Shown: positions 11,480 to 22,560 of the stretch, in pieces
Layout: each line of letters opens with the position of its first letter
Position numbering within the stretch: the first letter of the stretch is position 1
Notes under the pieces: generated by a model
What the model saw: only the letters and a program-made list of their open reading frames with translations
The model's database searches: none
Told to the model about the DNA's origin: nothing
Position numbers and translations under genes: made by a program
Assembly (NCBI GenBank): GCA_003427395.1
Contig: BFEA01000125.1
Location: forward strand, 1,246,082-1,288,094
Reading direction: 5' to 3'
DNA from: Chara braunii
Taxonomy: Eukaryota > Streptophyta > Charophyceae > Charales > Characeae
DNA length: 42,013 nucleotides

Positions 11480-12008
11480 CATGCACCGAATTGCACTGAA
11501 ACTGTCATATTATGTTGATTTTTTATTTTTTTCTTGTTTTTCTTTTTGTGTGATATATATGTGCTCTAGGGTACGTCATGTGTGCAGTTTTGACATGTTT
11601 GGATCAATAATGAAAAAGTTGGCATTTTGTTGAATTCGTTGGACGCTTCATTTTGACTCGNACATTGTCTTTGTGTTAGGGTTTCATAGTGTTTTTTTGT
11701 TTGTTTTTTTTTCATTTTTTTTACATGTTTCTTTTTTTTATGTTTGCACTATGGTCTCATATCGTTTGTTTTTAAAAATTTTGATGAAATTCGCACCGCA
11801 ATTGCTAGCGAAAACGACGAATATTTGGGCCCCCGTTAACCGTTTCTCGACAATCCGAAATGAAGCCTTGTCAGAGCATCTTGTGTGAGATTCTACGGGT
11901 GCCCATAGAGGAAGCGGGCTAAGAGCAGGAAGTTGTTGCCATAGCCACTTGTGTTAGTTAGAGGAAGTAGGCGGCAACCATAGCTGCCAGTCAATATAGT
12001 TAGCGTGC
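11480..12008. other. T-rich unassigned sequence
   Basis: T-rich stretches around 11520-11550 and 11690-11750. The 71-codon frame at 11673 begins as a translation of poly-T. I see no gene. Confidence 0.4.
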
Positions 12009-12585
12009 TTGTGTGTATCACTTTGTTTTCATTGTCCGTGTATGTCTGTTGCGTGTGTTAATGTGTATATGTGTATCACTTGTGTATGTGTCATTGTCTC
12101 ACTGTGTATGTCTTTGTCTGTGTCACTGTGTATGTCACGGTGTCCGTGTGCGTTTTCACTCTGTATGTGTGTATTTTCACTGTGCATGTGTGCATTTCAC
12201 TATGCATGCATGTATGTCACTGTATGTGTGTGTGGATCACAGTCTCTGTCCATGTCACAACATCTGTCTGTGTATGTCATTGTATCTGTCTGTGTCACGA
12301 CATCTGGTTGTGTGTATCGATGTGCACAGTGTATCTGTGTCACCGTGCATCTGTGTGACTATGTATCTGTGAATGTCCGTTGTATGTGTGTGTGTCATTG
12401 TGACTGCGTGCGACTGTGTACGTGACTGTGCACTGTGTGTAACCGTGCACTGTGTGTGACCGTGCATTGTGTCTGTGCACTGCGCGTTTCGTTGTGTCTG
12501 TGTGTATATTTCACTGTGTGTGTGTGACACTGTGCACCGTGTACTCCATGCATTGTGTGTGCGTCGCAACGTGTGTGACTGCGAA
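12009..12585. repeat. Degenerate TGTG/TCAC minisatellite
   Basis: About 575 bases built of TGTGTATGTCACTG-like words without a fixed period. The overlapping cysteine- and valine-rich open frames in three phases are translations of this repeat and not proteins. Confidence 0.85.
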
Positions 12586-12613
12586 AGATAAATGTTGTAG
12601 CCGCAACAGTCTC

Positions 12614-12660
12614 GAAAGGCCAAATCCGCAGACTTCCCGAAGGTCCGGAAGTGGCCTTTC
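12614..12660. repeat. Two-tier hairpin, copy 2
   Basis: GAAAGGCCA (12614-12622) pairs perfectly with TGGCCTTTC (12652-12660). It lies in a stretch (about 12600-12850) diverged from 11260-11480, which also shares TACCATGNGGGA-like words. Confidence 0.6.
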
Positions 12661-13068
12661 AAATGTTGCTCACAGTAGACCATAGGTAAATGGGCAAGTG
12701 GTGAGCCCATCTGCGTTACGTCGGCAGTGTGACCGCATCGAGTTGGCAGTGCAAACCCATGCAGTCAGCGGTACTGGTCTAGTCAGTCCCAATCCCGTCC
12801 AGCAAGTACCATGAGGGACTGTGTGCACCATGGGTCGATGGAAAGAGGCAGACCAACGAGTTACAAAAGTACAAATCAAGAGTCAGCGTCCAACCATTCA
12901 TTGATCGCTGCGTGAGCCATGCGGAAGCATAGCCAATGAAGTGATCTTATACCTTAACTGTATTCTCGGCTACCATATTTCTGAGTTTTGAGTGGGCGAT
13001 TGTCGCCAGTTTGCTGCACACATGTTTGCATACATGTGAAGTGTGAAAGATATCGAGTCTGATTGCAC

Positions 13069-13106
<38 letters not shown>

Positions 13107-13816
13107 CATAATAATAATAATAATAATAATATATTAATAATGCGTGAAAATGAGTGATAGCGAACTTCTGTAACCAAGCAACATTATACGCATGAGACCA
13201 GATAGTCATGACCTCAAACCAAAAGCAGAACTGCATACGAGTCCAACCAAATAAGAACACAGCAAAAACTCATAATTGACAATGCTGGAATAGTCTCATC
13301 ATCATCAACACCGAACCAATGTCAATATCCTGTATGGCGCTCGGCGCCCAGACTACAGATGGCAGATCCTATCTAGCCTACTCGACAATGCCGAAGCTGA
13401 TGACAACAACTTTTCCGAAGCACGAGCAGATAGCGGCCAAATGTCGCATGCTTCCAACACCAGGTATGTCTCTCGCACCGCTCACAACCTCGTTCCCCAA
13501 CTCACAGATGCCACGTGTCCCCAAGGACCACCACGCGCCCCCTTCTTCTTCCCTCTCTCTCACATACATTCTTTTTCCCTCTCCACCTCTCTCTCTCTCT
13601 CTCAGAGTCACATAACGGACAGCTTGGCACAGTCCCCACCCTGGTTCTCTCTCTCACTCTCTCTCTCACACACGCACATATATATTCACTTGCCTGTACA
13701 CACACGCACACACACACGTACGTGTGCACAATGTACTTTTCCACATTCTCGCGGTAGGTTCCTTCAATTTCGTTCACCCTATCGGTGGAAGTCCCGTGGA
13801 GTCGGCCGCGATTGTC

Positions 13817-13817
<1 letters not shown>

Positions 13818-13899
<82 letters not shown>
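13818..13899. repeat. (CA)n microsatellite
   Basis: About 80 bases of CA repeats. The other copy of the direct repeat has only a short CA run near 825-850. Confidence 0.95.
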
Positions 13900-13900
<1 letters not shown>

Positions 13901-14033
13901 ACACATGTAGCAATGTATAAATACTTGTTTGGAGGTAAATTCATTCGATTTTGTTTTCCCTATGGATAAAAGTGTCATGGAGTAGACCGAGGGATGGGAG
14001 ACTTACCTGCTCTTTCTCTCTCTCTCTCTGCAG

Positions 14034-14174
14034 TCGGATCTATCACGAAGTTCAACACAGTGTGATCGCAACACGTGCACGATAGCCACAACGTGCATTT
14101 CAACAAGTCGGCGATGACGGGCCCAACCTCGCGGCGCCATCGTGGACTGCAAGGGACGGCGCACCTACTACGAG
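14034..14174 (+). other. Exon-like conserved segment, copy 2
   Basis: Counterpart of 1037-1177, again bounded by CTGCAG on the left and GAG|GTAAGTC on the right, and the same 141-base length. The frame that is open in copy 1 has a TAG here, which argues against a conserved protein. Confidence 0.35.
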
Positions 14175-15679
14175 GTAAGTCACCCTTTCCCGTTATCTCC
14201 TCCTCCTCCTCCTCTTCTTCTTCTTCTTCTTCTTCTTCTTCTTCTTCTTCTTCTTTTTCTTCTTCTCCTTCTTCTTCTTCTACTTCTTCTTCCCACGTTG
14301 TGTTGCTATCCGCCCCGTGGCATTCTCCTCTCCTACTCGCTTGCTATCGTCTTTCCTCATTCTCAGTGTGCCCTCCTTCCTCCTCACTTGCGTACGCCCC
14401 TTCGGTCGTTTTTTCCACTCGCGCGTTTCTTCTTCTTCTTTCTGTCTCAAATCTTCTTTTTCTCCTTCTTCTGCGCGGCTATCCCGGTTTTGCCATTTCA
14501 TTCACTCTGGCTCCTTCTCACTGCGCCCCCTTCTACGGTGCGGGCATCTCCTTCCTCCGTGCTGTCAACTTTTTTTCTTCTTTCGAACTTCCCCCACGTG
14601 CTAACTCGCCCACTTCCCACTCGCCATCTCCTCTTCTCGCGTGCGCAGCCCTCGTTTTCTTCGATTCTCCACGCACGCACTCCCGTACGCTCTACTCCTC
14701 TCTCCTTATTCCCCTTCTCTCTATCTCCTTCTTCTTCTCCTCCTCCTTCTTCTTCTTCGTTCGCCTTTGTCTTTTACTACTACTACTACTACTACTACCT
14801 TTGCCACATGCCTGTGTTCTTCCCACCACGCCTTTCTCTCCCACTCTACGTTGTGATCTCCCTCCTTACTTTCCTCGCGCCTCTTTCCCTCATTCCTCCG
14901 CGTGGTCCATCTCTACCCTCTCACGCTTTTCTTTCCGCGCGCACTTTCTTCCAACTATCGCTACCCCTACGAGATCACCTTCTTCCTCGCTTCGCCTGCG
15001 CACGCGCCATAGTCACATGCCACCACTAGCTGCTCACGCGCGCTGTGTTCCTCCTCGCCGCTCTCTCGAGGGTGCGAGCCGATATTGAGCGACCAAGCTT
15101 GAAGCCCCGTATCCACAACCTCGATGGGAATGAACTTTCCCGTGGTTGTGCTGCGGATTCATCGATTCGAACGAGTCTCGTGAAGTACGAGATTGAAAGA
15201 AAGGAAAAGACAATTTGAATGATAATAATAAAAAAAGTACATAAAAGAAGAATCTAACTATAACCAATGAAAATAAAATAAAAGAACAGAATCTAACTAC
15301 TAATTGTCTGCACATGCCAAGTGTCATACCTCTGCTACACTTGACTCCAACTGACTAACTCTAACTAACTCTACTATTGAGGTCGCCGGTTCAAGCCCCG
15401 GCCTTTCGAAACCGGGCAAAACAAAAGCAGAGCTCCCTTTCAAAAGGAGCTAGCTCAGGGTCCCTAAGTCAGTTACTTAACAACCTACACCCAAACCTAC
15501 TGAGCTAGCTCCAACTTCAGGTAGGAGTGGGGCAGCTCAGATATATGTAGGGTTAGTGAGGCTCAGTCCGTCCAACGGCCCGAGCCCGTTTTCGAGTCTG
15601 TGCGTGCACGCTTGATGTTTTGCGTGTCTGTTTGAGTGCTTGTCGACTAGAGTATGTGTGTGTGTGTGTGTGACCCGCA

Positions 15680-15746
15680 GTCTGTATGTGTCCTGCAGGT
15701 CTGGGCGTGTCCCAGAGGTCTGCGCGTGTCCCGCAGGTCTGTGCGT
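15680..15746. repeat. 19-bp minisatellite, copy 2; insertion site of the younger element
   Basis: Three units plus a partial unit of the same 19-bp repeat as at 2672-2713. The partial unit abuts TGTCAAGCGC at 15747, which fixes the outer LTR edge of the younger element. Confidence 0.8.
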
Positions 15747-17942
15747 TGTCAAGCGCATCGGTCCCGCAAGGGGACCCTCCTGGCCGCGTCACGCAGGATT
15801 TGGTAGGACTTCCGTCGCGGAGAGCTAGGTGCCGCTCCGGCCGATTGCGTCAGCCGTACCTCTCGCGAGCCCCTACGACAGGACAGGGTCACGCGAGGCA
15901 CCGCTTACCTCCACCTGCGGGAGCTGTCACCATCCCTTAGGTGGGCGTATNCCCGCCGAGCTACTGAACCACATGCGAAAGCTTTTCGTATGCAATNGCA
16001 GAGGTNGCCCAGTCGAGGGCGTTTNTCGCTCGCTNTAGCATAGGGGGTACNNGNGGTCGAACGCCCAAAAATCGAACCCGCACGCTAATCGACACACTGG
16101 GGGGGCTGAAGTCCCAAGCGCGACCCGGCGTCNGTCGACTAGGACGCACCCTNCACACCACGCGTTANGCCACAACNCTCACACTTACCACNCATAACAC
16201 ATGGACACANNCAAAACAANCANTACAAACAACACCACNACACAACAATANTCCTAGTCCCTTCAGTATCCGGCCCATAATTTTATGCCGTGAGACTCAG
16301 ATAGGCATCGCGCGCTNGATTTCTTTATAAGTATCGAGCGAGCGCATNGCCTCCTCATATCAACCAGCCATGCGGGCATACGCAAGCACTTGCGCTGNTG
16401 GGATACTATGTAGTACTCGTAGCCTCGCGGCCCTTGATAATCTCGAGGGTCGCNTTCGACACTCAAGTGTCGGCTGACAGGCGCTTTGAGGGGTAATCTC
16501 TCGACGCCAGACAACCGCCATGTGCGGTTGAAGACCACACCCTCTTCTGCACCCTGTGCAGAGGGGTTGANTAGACAGCTCCTGANCTGTCGTGGTAGCC
16601 AAGATCAAGGGGTTTGACTTTGACGGCTACCACGGACTACAACGTCCAACCAAGAAAACTTAAAAGAGGAAACAACTACAGATAGAAAGGGAGGATCGCC
16701 CTATTTTATCTCTTTGTCTAGCTCATAGTTTGATAACAGTCTCAAGTGGGAGGTGTAGGCCGACCCGTGAGATGCGTGCGGATGGTGCCCAAAGCTGGAC
16801 CCATAGGCAACCCGTTGTTCGAGGCGTTGGAGGCTCGTACGCGAGCCCCCATACGTTGACTGAGATTGATATTTCGCCCACGCGTCGTTTCGCGCTATCG
16901 AAACTCGGGTCAACTAGCCATAACGCGCCTTCGCCCTTTTTCGCTTGACCCATAACTTTTAGGTGTGGAAATCGGTAAGTGTCGCGCGCGCGGGTTAACA
17001 TAAGGCCGCGCGACCACAGGACTTACGCATATCGGCCAACAATGCGGATTTGCGTAAGCAATCGTGATGTCGGCGCACCATGTAGTGTCCATACCCGAGT
17101 GACCTCGTTTAAGTCATGGGGTCGCTTTCGATGCTCAAGCGATGGCTGAAGCGCCCGCTAAAGGGGGTAAACCTTTAGCGAGCGCAAAAAACGGTCTGGG
17201 GGCGTTACCGTCTTCAGCACCATGAGGTGTCCCAAAGGGTGCGAGGTAAGATGGTTCCTAAGGCAGGAAGGGATTCGGAGCGGTGGTGAGTTGTCTGGCG
17301 CATCACCAGCGACATGCTAATCCTTCCGCCCGAAACTTTATCGTTCCACCAAAGCAAATTAAACAAGGAAAGAGAAAAGGGGCGCTTGACGCTAGTAGAA
17401 GAAGACATGAATGCCCTGCCGGATCGAGTTGCTGGGGGTCAGTCCCTCCTTTTCGCGGCGCTTTTATTTCCCTAAGGATATAAGTAGGTCAGAATTGTGC
17501 GAAGGGTAATCCCTTCAGCCTCGAACTTAGGACCTGGGACTAACGTTCGACCATATAAAATCGAAGAGTAAATGAGAGTCGTAAGTGTGCAGTCGCATAT
17601 CCTTGTGAGGGTTATCCGAGCGTACGCCTACTTTGACTATATAAAAAAAAAATCAGGATAGGAAAAGACTAATCGTAATCAAACAAAAAGTTTGTGTGGT
17701 AGTTCACTCTCACGACAGTTGTGTGATTTGCCCATCTCAATCCAATTCACAACCAATCACCAAACTTTATCGAGGTTTTTCCACACATACCTGCGATCAC
17801 ACACAGAATTCAAACGACATCCCACACACTAAAGGGGTCAACTTTTCAGCCTTCTGCAACTCACACCCTACCTTACGCACACAAGCCCAACCTTTTCCCC
17901 ACCTTTCCATAACAAAGATACTCAGTCCTTAAAGAAATGGCC

Positions 17943-17951
17943 ATTTATATA
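17943..17951 (-). promoter_or_regulatory. Possible TATA box of the LTR promoter
   Basis: TATATAAAT on the minus strand, the direction of transcription. The other LTR has TTTATAAAT at 38838-38846. Position alone cannot prove use, and AT-rich words are common here. Confidence 0.22.
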
Positions 17952-18063
17952 GAATCTCGGTGAAAACCGAAGAAAACAATAAACCAGCCAGGGCCAAGGC
18001 CATACGTTCAGAAACAGAAGTAGTAGGAAAGTTGAGTCGTAAACCGACGAATTGGCAACCGAC

Positions 18064-18106
18064 CTGTTATCAACGATAACAGAAGAATAATCCTTAACAG
18101 GATTAT
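18064..18106. repeat. Two adjacent perfect palindromes; breakpoint of the plastid insert
   Basis: CTGTTATC/GATAACAG with a 3-base loop (18064-18082) and ATAATCCT/AGGATTAT with a 4-base loop (18087-18106). In the other LTR the first palindrome is cut at its centre and 277 foreign bases lie there, while the second is intact. Confidence 0.8.
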
Positions 18107-18272
18107 GTTGGCCAGATCAATCCGTCAACCGAGTTACAAAGACCTGCATCACAGTACAGGTCAAAGAGAACCACTACTACGTTTACCTCACATGGAGAAT
18201 ACTTTCTAGCTCGTATCCTAGCTCCTCTACTAGTCTCAAACTCAGCTCCCCTTTTCTAATCCCAAGTCCTCA

Positions 18273-18472
18273 AAAATTCGGCAGCATCTCCCCTATTCAG
18301 GGTGGATTTGACAAGTTTCTCCTAGCACAATTGTTCTAACTCCTCGATTTCTACGAAATTTCGGCAGCGCTTCCCGTAGGAAAAGTGCATTTTCATAATT
18401 TCTGAAAGCCCAAAAATGACTAACTCTTTCAGATTTGTGGAAAATTTCGGCAGCGCTTCCCGTAGGAAAAGG
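18273..18472. repeat. Short direct repeats with CGGCAGCGCTTCCCG
   Basis: Two near-identical 30-base copies starting AAATTTCGGCAGCGC at about 18354 and 18443, and a weaker third at about 18275. CTACG and CGTAG flank the first as an inverted pair. The same arrangement is in the other LTR at 39430-39640. Confidence 0.6.
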
Positions 18473-18873
18473 AGGCTGCCAAGATTTATACAAAGCTGAA
18501 AATAGAAAGACAAAGCAAAACTATACTTGGGACTAACTTCTGACGCTTACTTGGAAGATAGAATCAACGATAGTCTGCACGACCTCTAGATGAGAGCGTG
18601 AGCTAGCACTGATCCTAACTCCTAGCAGAGTCAAGTCCTATCTTATCCCAAGCTTTTCTCCCATCATCCATTTTTTTTGCCTATTGCTCCAGCACTCAGC
18701 GAGCATCTAAAGCAACTAATCATATCAAAAGATGCCCCGGAGTAAGAGCCCGTAAACACACACACAAACAATCACAACGAACATCTCTCACCAACCCTCA
18801 GGTTTCTTTCAACCTCATAGTTCGTTCAAAAACCTCGTTATTCCCCTTTACATCCCCCTTTCCTATGGCATAC

Positions 18874-19868
18874 GGTCAGACAAGGCCCTAACCCTAGGGT
18901 ATGCCTGACCTGCCTGGGTACACGAGTAAGGCACGCACATTTGGATTGCCCTAACCCTAGGGTGTGCCCAACATGACAGGAATTATATACATAAGGCATA
19001 TGCCTAACTGACAACAAGCGCATAGGACTGGGCTGCCCTAACCCTAGGTTGTTCCCAGGCTGCTTTGAACAAAGTTACATACGGTATCATTCTAGACTAT
19101 CCCTACCCAGGGGTACCTACCCAGGGGTAGGTCTAGCTTGCCTGAACATAAGTACAAACGACAAAAAGTTGAACCGCCCTAACCCTAGGGTACGTCCAAC
19201 CCACAACACATCAACGATAAAGGCATATCACTAGGNCGCCCTAACCCTAGGGTACGCCTAGTTAACCATACAGTTTAGGTTACATAAGGCAATGTGATCA
19301 GGCTGCCCTAACCCCAGGGTGTGCGTGATCTACCCGAACAATTATAAACACCGAAACGCTGGACCGCACTAACCCTAGGGTACGTCCAACTTACATTAAA
19401 CGACAAAGGCTTATCGCTAGGCCGCCCTAACCCTAGGGTACGCCNAGTTAGCCATACAACAGAAAATAGAGTACAAATACTGTCACAGACTTTATGTTTT
19501 TNCTTCTCTTGTTAGGCAGTTAATCGGACCTTTCCAACTAGTGGAACTTCCGATTCAGCCTCATGTCTAGAAGGGGAAATAAAATCAGATTTATACTAAC
19601 TCTCTGCTCTTTAGTGTTATTATGAGCATACAACTGAACCGCCCTAACCCTAGGGTACGTTCAGTCTGCCCAATTACCTTTGTTTTACTCTTCATCTCTT
19701 TCCTTCTTCCTTAGTTCTACCTGACTTACTGATTGGCTTTCCCCACCCGGAGTGCCCGGTCTGTCAGAAATATAAGTTCAAATAGTATATATATCAGATT
19801 TTATACTCTGGTTTACCATTTAGTTCATGGCTCATGGCTAAGACGCCCTAGCCCTAGGGTACGCTTAG
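18874..19868. repeat. Array of about 11 palindromes centred on CCCTAACCCTAGGGT
   Basis: Each unit has an inner CCCTA/TAGGG stem and outer arms that differ between units but pair within each unit: GGTCAG/CTGACC (18874), CTGGG/CCCAG (19028), CTAGAC/GTCTAG (19092), ACTAGG/CCTAGT (19230), GATCA/TGATC (19296), TGGAC/GTCCA (19360), ACTGAAC/GTTCAGT (19633) and CTAAG/CTTAG (19848). The units at 18941 (TTGG/CCAA), 19168 (6 of 7 pairs) and 19417 are weaker or contain an N. Units are spaced irregularly, about 50-230 bases apart. The core resembles plant telomere repeat but is not a telomere tract. Confidence 0.85.
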
Positions 19869-20095
19869 TCTTATGTCGTTATTCCCTCAAAAGAAACGTA
19901 CACCACAATTCACTAAATTAAACATCAGGGTTCTGAGCCTCCCCCACCCGGGGTGCCCATCCTCCTGTTCANAAACCCTTAAATAAAACAGCGANTGATC
20001 CTATCTCACCCGGGTGGACCAGCCATAAAAGTCATTCAGTCAGATCAGCAAACCTCAACAAAACACAGCACTGAGTCCACATCCACCCGGAGGGG
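19735..20095. repeat. Second palindromic motif series, CACCCGGGGTG-like
   Basis: Four related sites: CCACCCGGAGTGCCC, CCACCCGGGGTGCCC, CACCCGGGTG and CCACCCGGAGGGG at about 19744, 19945, 20008 and 20080. The core is palindromic. At the last site CTGAG and CTCAG flank it as inverted arms; at the others the outer arms are unclear. Confidence 0.5.
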
Positions 20096-22272
20096 CTCAG
20101 CCTTGGGTTGACCCAGTCAAACGCATGCATAACACGTTCCTCCCGCCTTTCCTAATTTACCTTTGTCTGAATTCTCTCAAGGAGTTATCTGATCTCTCAT
20201 ATATAACTGTTTATTTAAACCTTTTGCAAAACATATCCTAGCATACATAAGAAAACAACAAAAATAATAACCTCTCGTAGTTATCTTCAGATACCCAAAG
20301 GAATAATGCAGTTAGGGGAAAGGATCACTCGCGTCAGACGAAAGTTATACCTGACTGTTCCCTGCCTCCAGAACCCCGCCTGGGCTTCGGCAGAGCTCCC
20401 GCAATCGGTGGGTGGACCTCCCACAAGGTCTTGATGCGGACCTACAGGTTGCAATCTCGCCTGCCGCCTTCCTCTCGGCACCAAAAGACTAGACTTAGAC
20501 TGAGAAAGGCAGAAAAAGAAGTTTCAGACGCTCGAGATACGAGAGGGAGACTGACTGAACTCGCGAGAGAGGACCTTGTTGTCTTCAACTCCTGAGGATC
20601 CCGCAATGATGGCCAATAAACGCAGTGAAGACGATCAAGCCACAACCGAAACGTAGAGTAACAGTCCTCCAACAGAACTCCAACTCGCAGAAGCGACCCC
20701 GTCATGAAGAGGAAATGGTGCACAGTGGTGACGCGCAAATGAGGAGCAGTGATCCGGGCAGCAGCAACGCCCAACTCAGTTTTCGTTTCTAAGAAAAGCA
20801 CTGCGTCCCGCGTACAAGAAGCTCAAAGGCGCAATCTTACCGTTNTGCCCAAATGTGCAACAACAAATGTACCGTTCGCTCCGCATGCCCCCAATGACTG
20901 AAGTACANCAGCAATAAATCTTGGTAGCCGATNTACGGCAGCCGGTCATGTCGTCGTCACCACTCCTGAAAGCACGAGTAGNTGTTGCAGCAACCGTCCT
21001 AATGGCATTTGGTAGNTGCAGCGCTAATANTGTGGCATCAGCTACCCTTGNTGTAGCAGCTTACACTNACTGTTNTGGCTCAAGTCACGAACTTTAGCAA
21101 TGGCGGCTCACCGTGGTGAACAATGCCCTGCAATCANTGCTATAGAAGAAAGCAGATGNTGTATGGACGGCGCAAAGAGTACCGAAATAACAACAGGTGC
21201 TACTTTGATTACACAGCCGTACCACTGGCTCTGACAACAGTAATCCGNTATGATGCGACAGACACCGCTACACTCAGTCAGCCACACTGGTTGTCCCGCC
21301 GCTACAGCGGTANCACCNACCTGGTCACAGGCAACANCTTAACATAGGATGGTTGCAGACTGTCGGAATCATAATCGTTGTGAGCCTAAACTTGAGATGT
21401 CGGCAGCAGCAACTCCTAGTGGTTNGGGCATAAGTACTTTAGCATCGAACGAAGATCTGCACCAAGCTCCAAGCTACTGCTGCAACTCTTACTCGCAGCC
21501 ACAACTCCTCAGACGTACAACATCACCCCAGGGACGAACGACAATTCAACAGGCTGGACGGCAACAACACCCCAAATATCAGCAGACCGTAGCCTCTTAG
21601 CGTAGCCACAGTCTGACCGTGCCGCTGGCCCCTCCCCTCTTAGTCACGAACCGTAGTAAACGAAAGTGAAAAAACTGAGGAAGAGGCATCGACATACCAT
21701 CCCGGCCTTTATCATTATCTTGGCTCCCGTGCGTACGAGCACGGCACGTGAGGTAAGTATGTGTCAGCCCTCACTCTCACCACGCTTCTCCCTCTGATTC
21801 ATGCTCCTTCCTCCTACTTTCCCTTTCCTATAGTCTCACCCTCGTTCTCTCTCTCTCGAAATCTCGGTGCGGTTTCCTAGTAAAAACAGAAAGTAATAGT
21901 TTTTTGAATGCACCTGGCTAGCCCATGTGACTTGGTACATTCGACAGGAAAAGCAGCAAGTTCACGATGGAGGTTGCAACCAGTTGCAACGCAGCCATTA
22001 AGATAGAAGCAACCTCGATGCCAAGCACCAGGATCAAGATCAAGAAAATAATTGTGATGACGAGTATGATACCAGGCAACATACTNTAATGGNAACCANG
22101 ATTGCATGAGTAATGACNCATGTTATCNNGATAGTAGCAACGAACAACGTTTGAAATCAAAGATGCGATCATGAAAACGGACATCACGGTGAGGCACGCC
22201 GGATCAAGACANCGGTTGTGGCTAAGAGCGGAGGGGCGCTGCAACAGACCTCGCCCCTGTACTCTCCAAATG

Positions 22273-22305
22273 TGCAAAATGAGAATGAATCTTCCGTTAG
22301 AAATG
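22273..22305. repeat. Direct repeat, partner at 23313-23345
   Basis: TGCAAAATGAGAATGAATCT followed by similar sequence occurs at both places, about 1 kb apart, and diverges after roughly 33 bases. Confidence 0.7.
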
Positions 22306-22420
22306 TGGCCAGATGCAGCGTCCACTATCCCACCGAGTGAGTCCGCAGTTTGCCACCGTAGCTCGACGCTCCGTTCTTTTGCAATCACCAAATCATGGCG
22401 AGTGCCTCCATCTCTCTCTC

Positions 22421-22560
22421 NNNNNNNNNNNNNNNNNNNNNNNNNNNNNNNNNNNNNNNNNNNNNNNNNNNNNNNNNNNNNNNNNNNNNNNNNNNNNNNN
22501 NNNNNNNNNNNNNNNNNNNNNNNNNNNNNNNNNNNNNNNNNNNNNNNNNNNNNNNNNNNN
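22421..22560. other. Assembly gap of 140 N
   Basis: Flanked on the left by TCTCTCTCTC and on the right by CTGCATG, so the missing sequence is probably a (CT)n tract like that at 967-1032. Confidence 0.95.

Larger units (their letters stand above)
1..15746 (-). mobile_element. Older degenerate LTR element (non-coding), split by the younger one
   Basis: At 8956-8970 there is a tRNA-Asp primer binding site followed at 8971 by TGTCGGGCGC. The next roughly 400 bases match the LTR start at 36642 with many substitutions. The leader upstream (8880-8955) also matches 36545-36626. A 2.7 kb block occurs at 1-2713 and 13012-15746, and a stretch at 3440-4790 matches 25000-26170 of the younger element. 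The simplest model is a minus-strand element whose 5' LTR runs from 8971 past 15746 and whose 3' LTR covers the start of the window up to about 3.5 kb. No gag or pol remnant is recognisable inside, so it is either a non-autonomous derivative or decayed beyond recognition. The alternative is a 13 kb tandem duplication (unit 1-13011). Confidence 0.6.
13012..15746. repeat. Long direct repeat, copy 2 (interrupted by insertion at 15747)
   Basis: This is the partner of 1-2713. It has a much longer (CA)n (13818-13899) and (TTC)n (about 14195-14290), and a much shorter (CT)n (about 14013-14030), than copy 1. The non-repeat parts stay alignable. It ends inside a 19-bp minisatellite unit (GTCTGTGCGT) exactly where LTR sequence begins. 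Confidence 0.85.
15747..20844 (-). repeat. 3' LTR of the younger element (visible minimum)
   Basis: Aligns with 36642-42013 from its first base TGTCAAGCGC. The first 2.65 kb differ by scattered substitutions and by a 277-base insertion in the other copy; from 18409 on no difference is seen. About thirty isolated Ns lie at 15951-16600, where the other copy is resolved. The LTR must continue above 20844 because the other copy leaves the window there. It has no coding capacity. It holds a donor-like GGAG|GTAAGC on the minus strand at 15903-15912, two adjacent perfect palindromes (18064-18106), direct repeats of a CGGCAGCGCTTCCCG word and a long palindrome array. Confidence 0.88.

Noticed and set aside
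12009-12710. Cysteine-rich open frames in three phases and on the minus strand
   Set aside because: They are products of the TGTG/TCAC minisatellite, with no domain or conserved start.
18874-19868. Interstitial telomere tract
   Set aside because: CCCTAA occurs in single dispersed palindromes rather than a head-to-tail tract.
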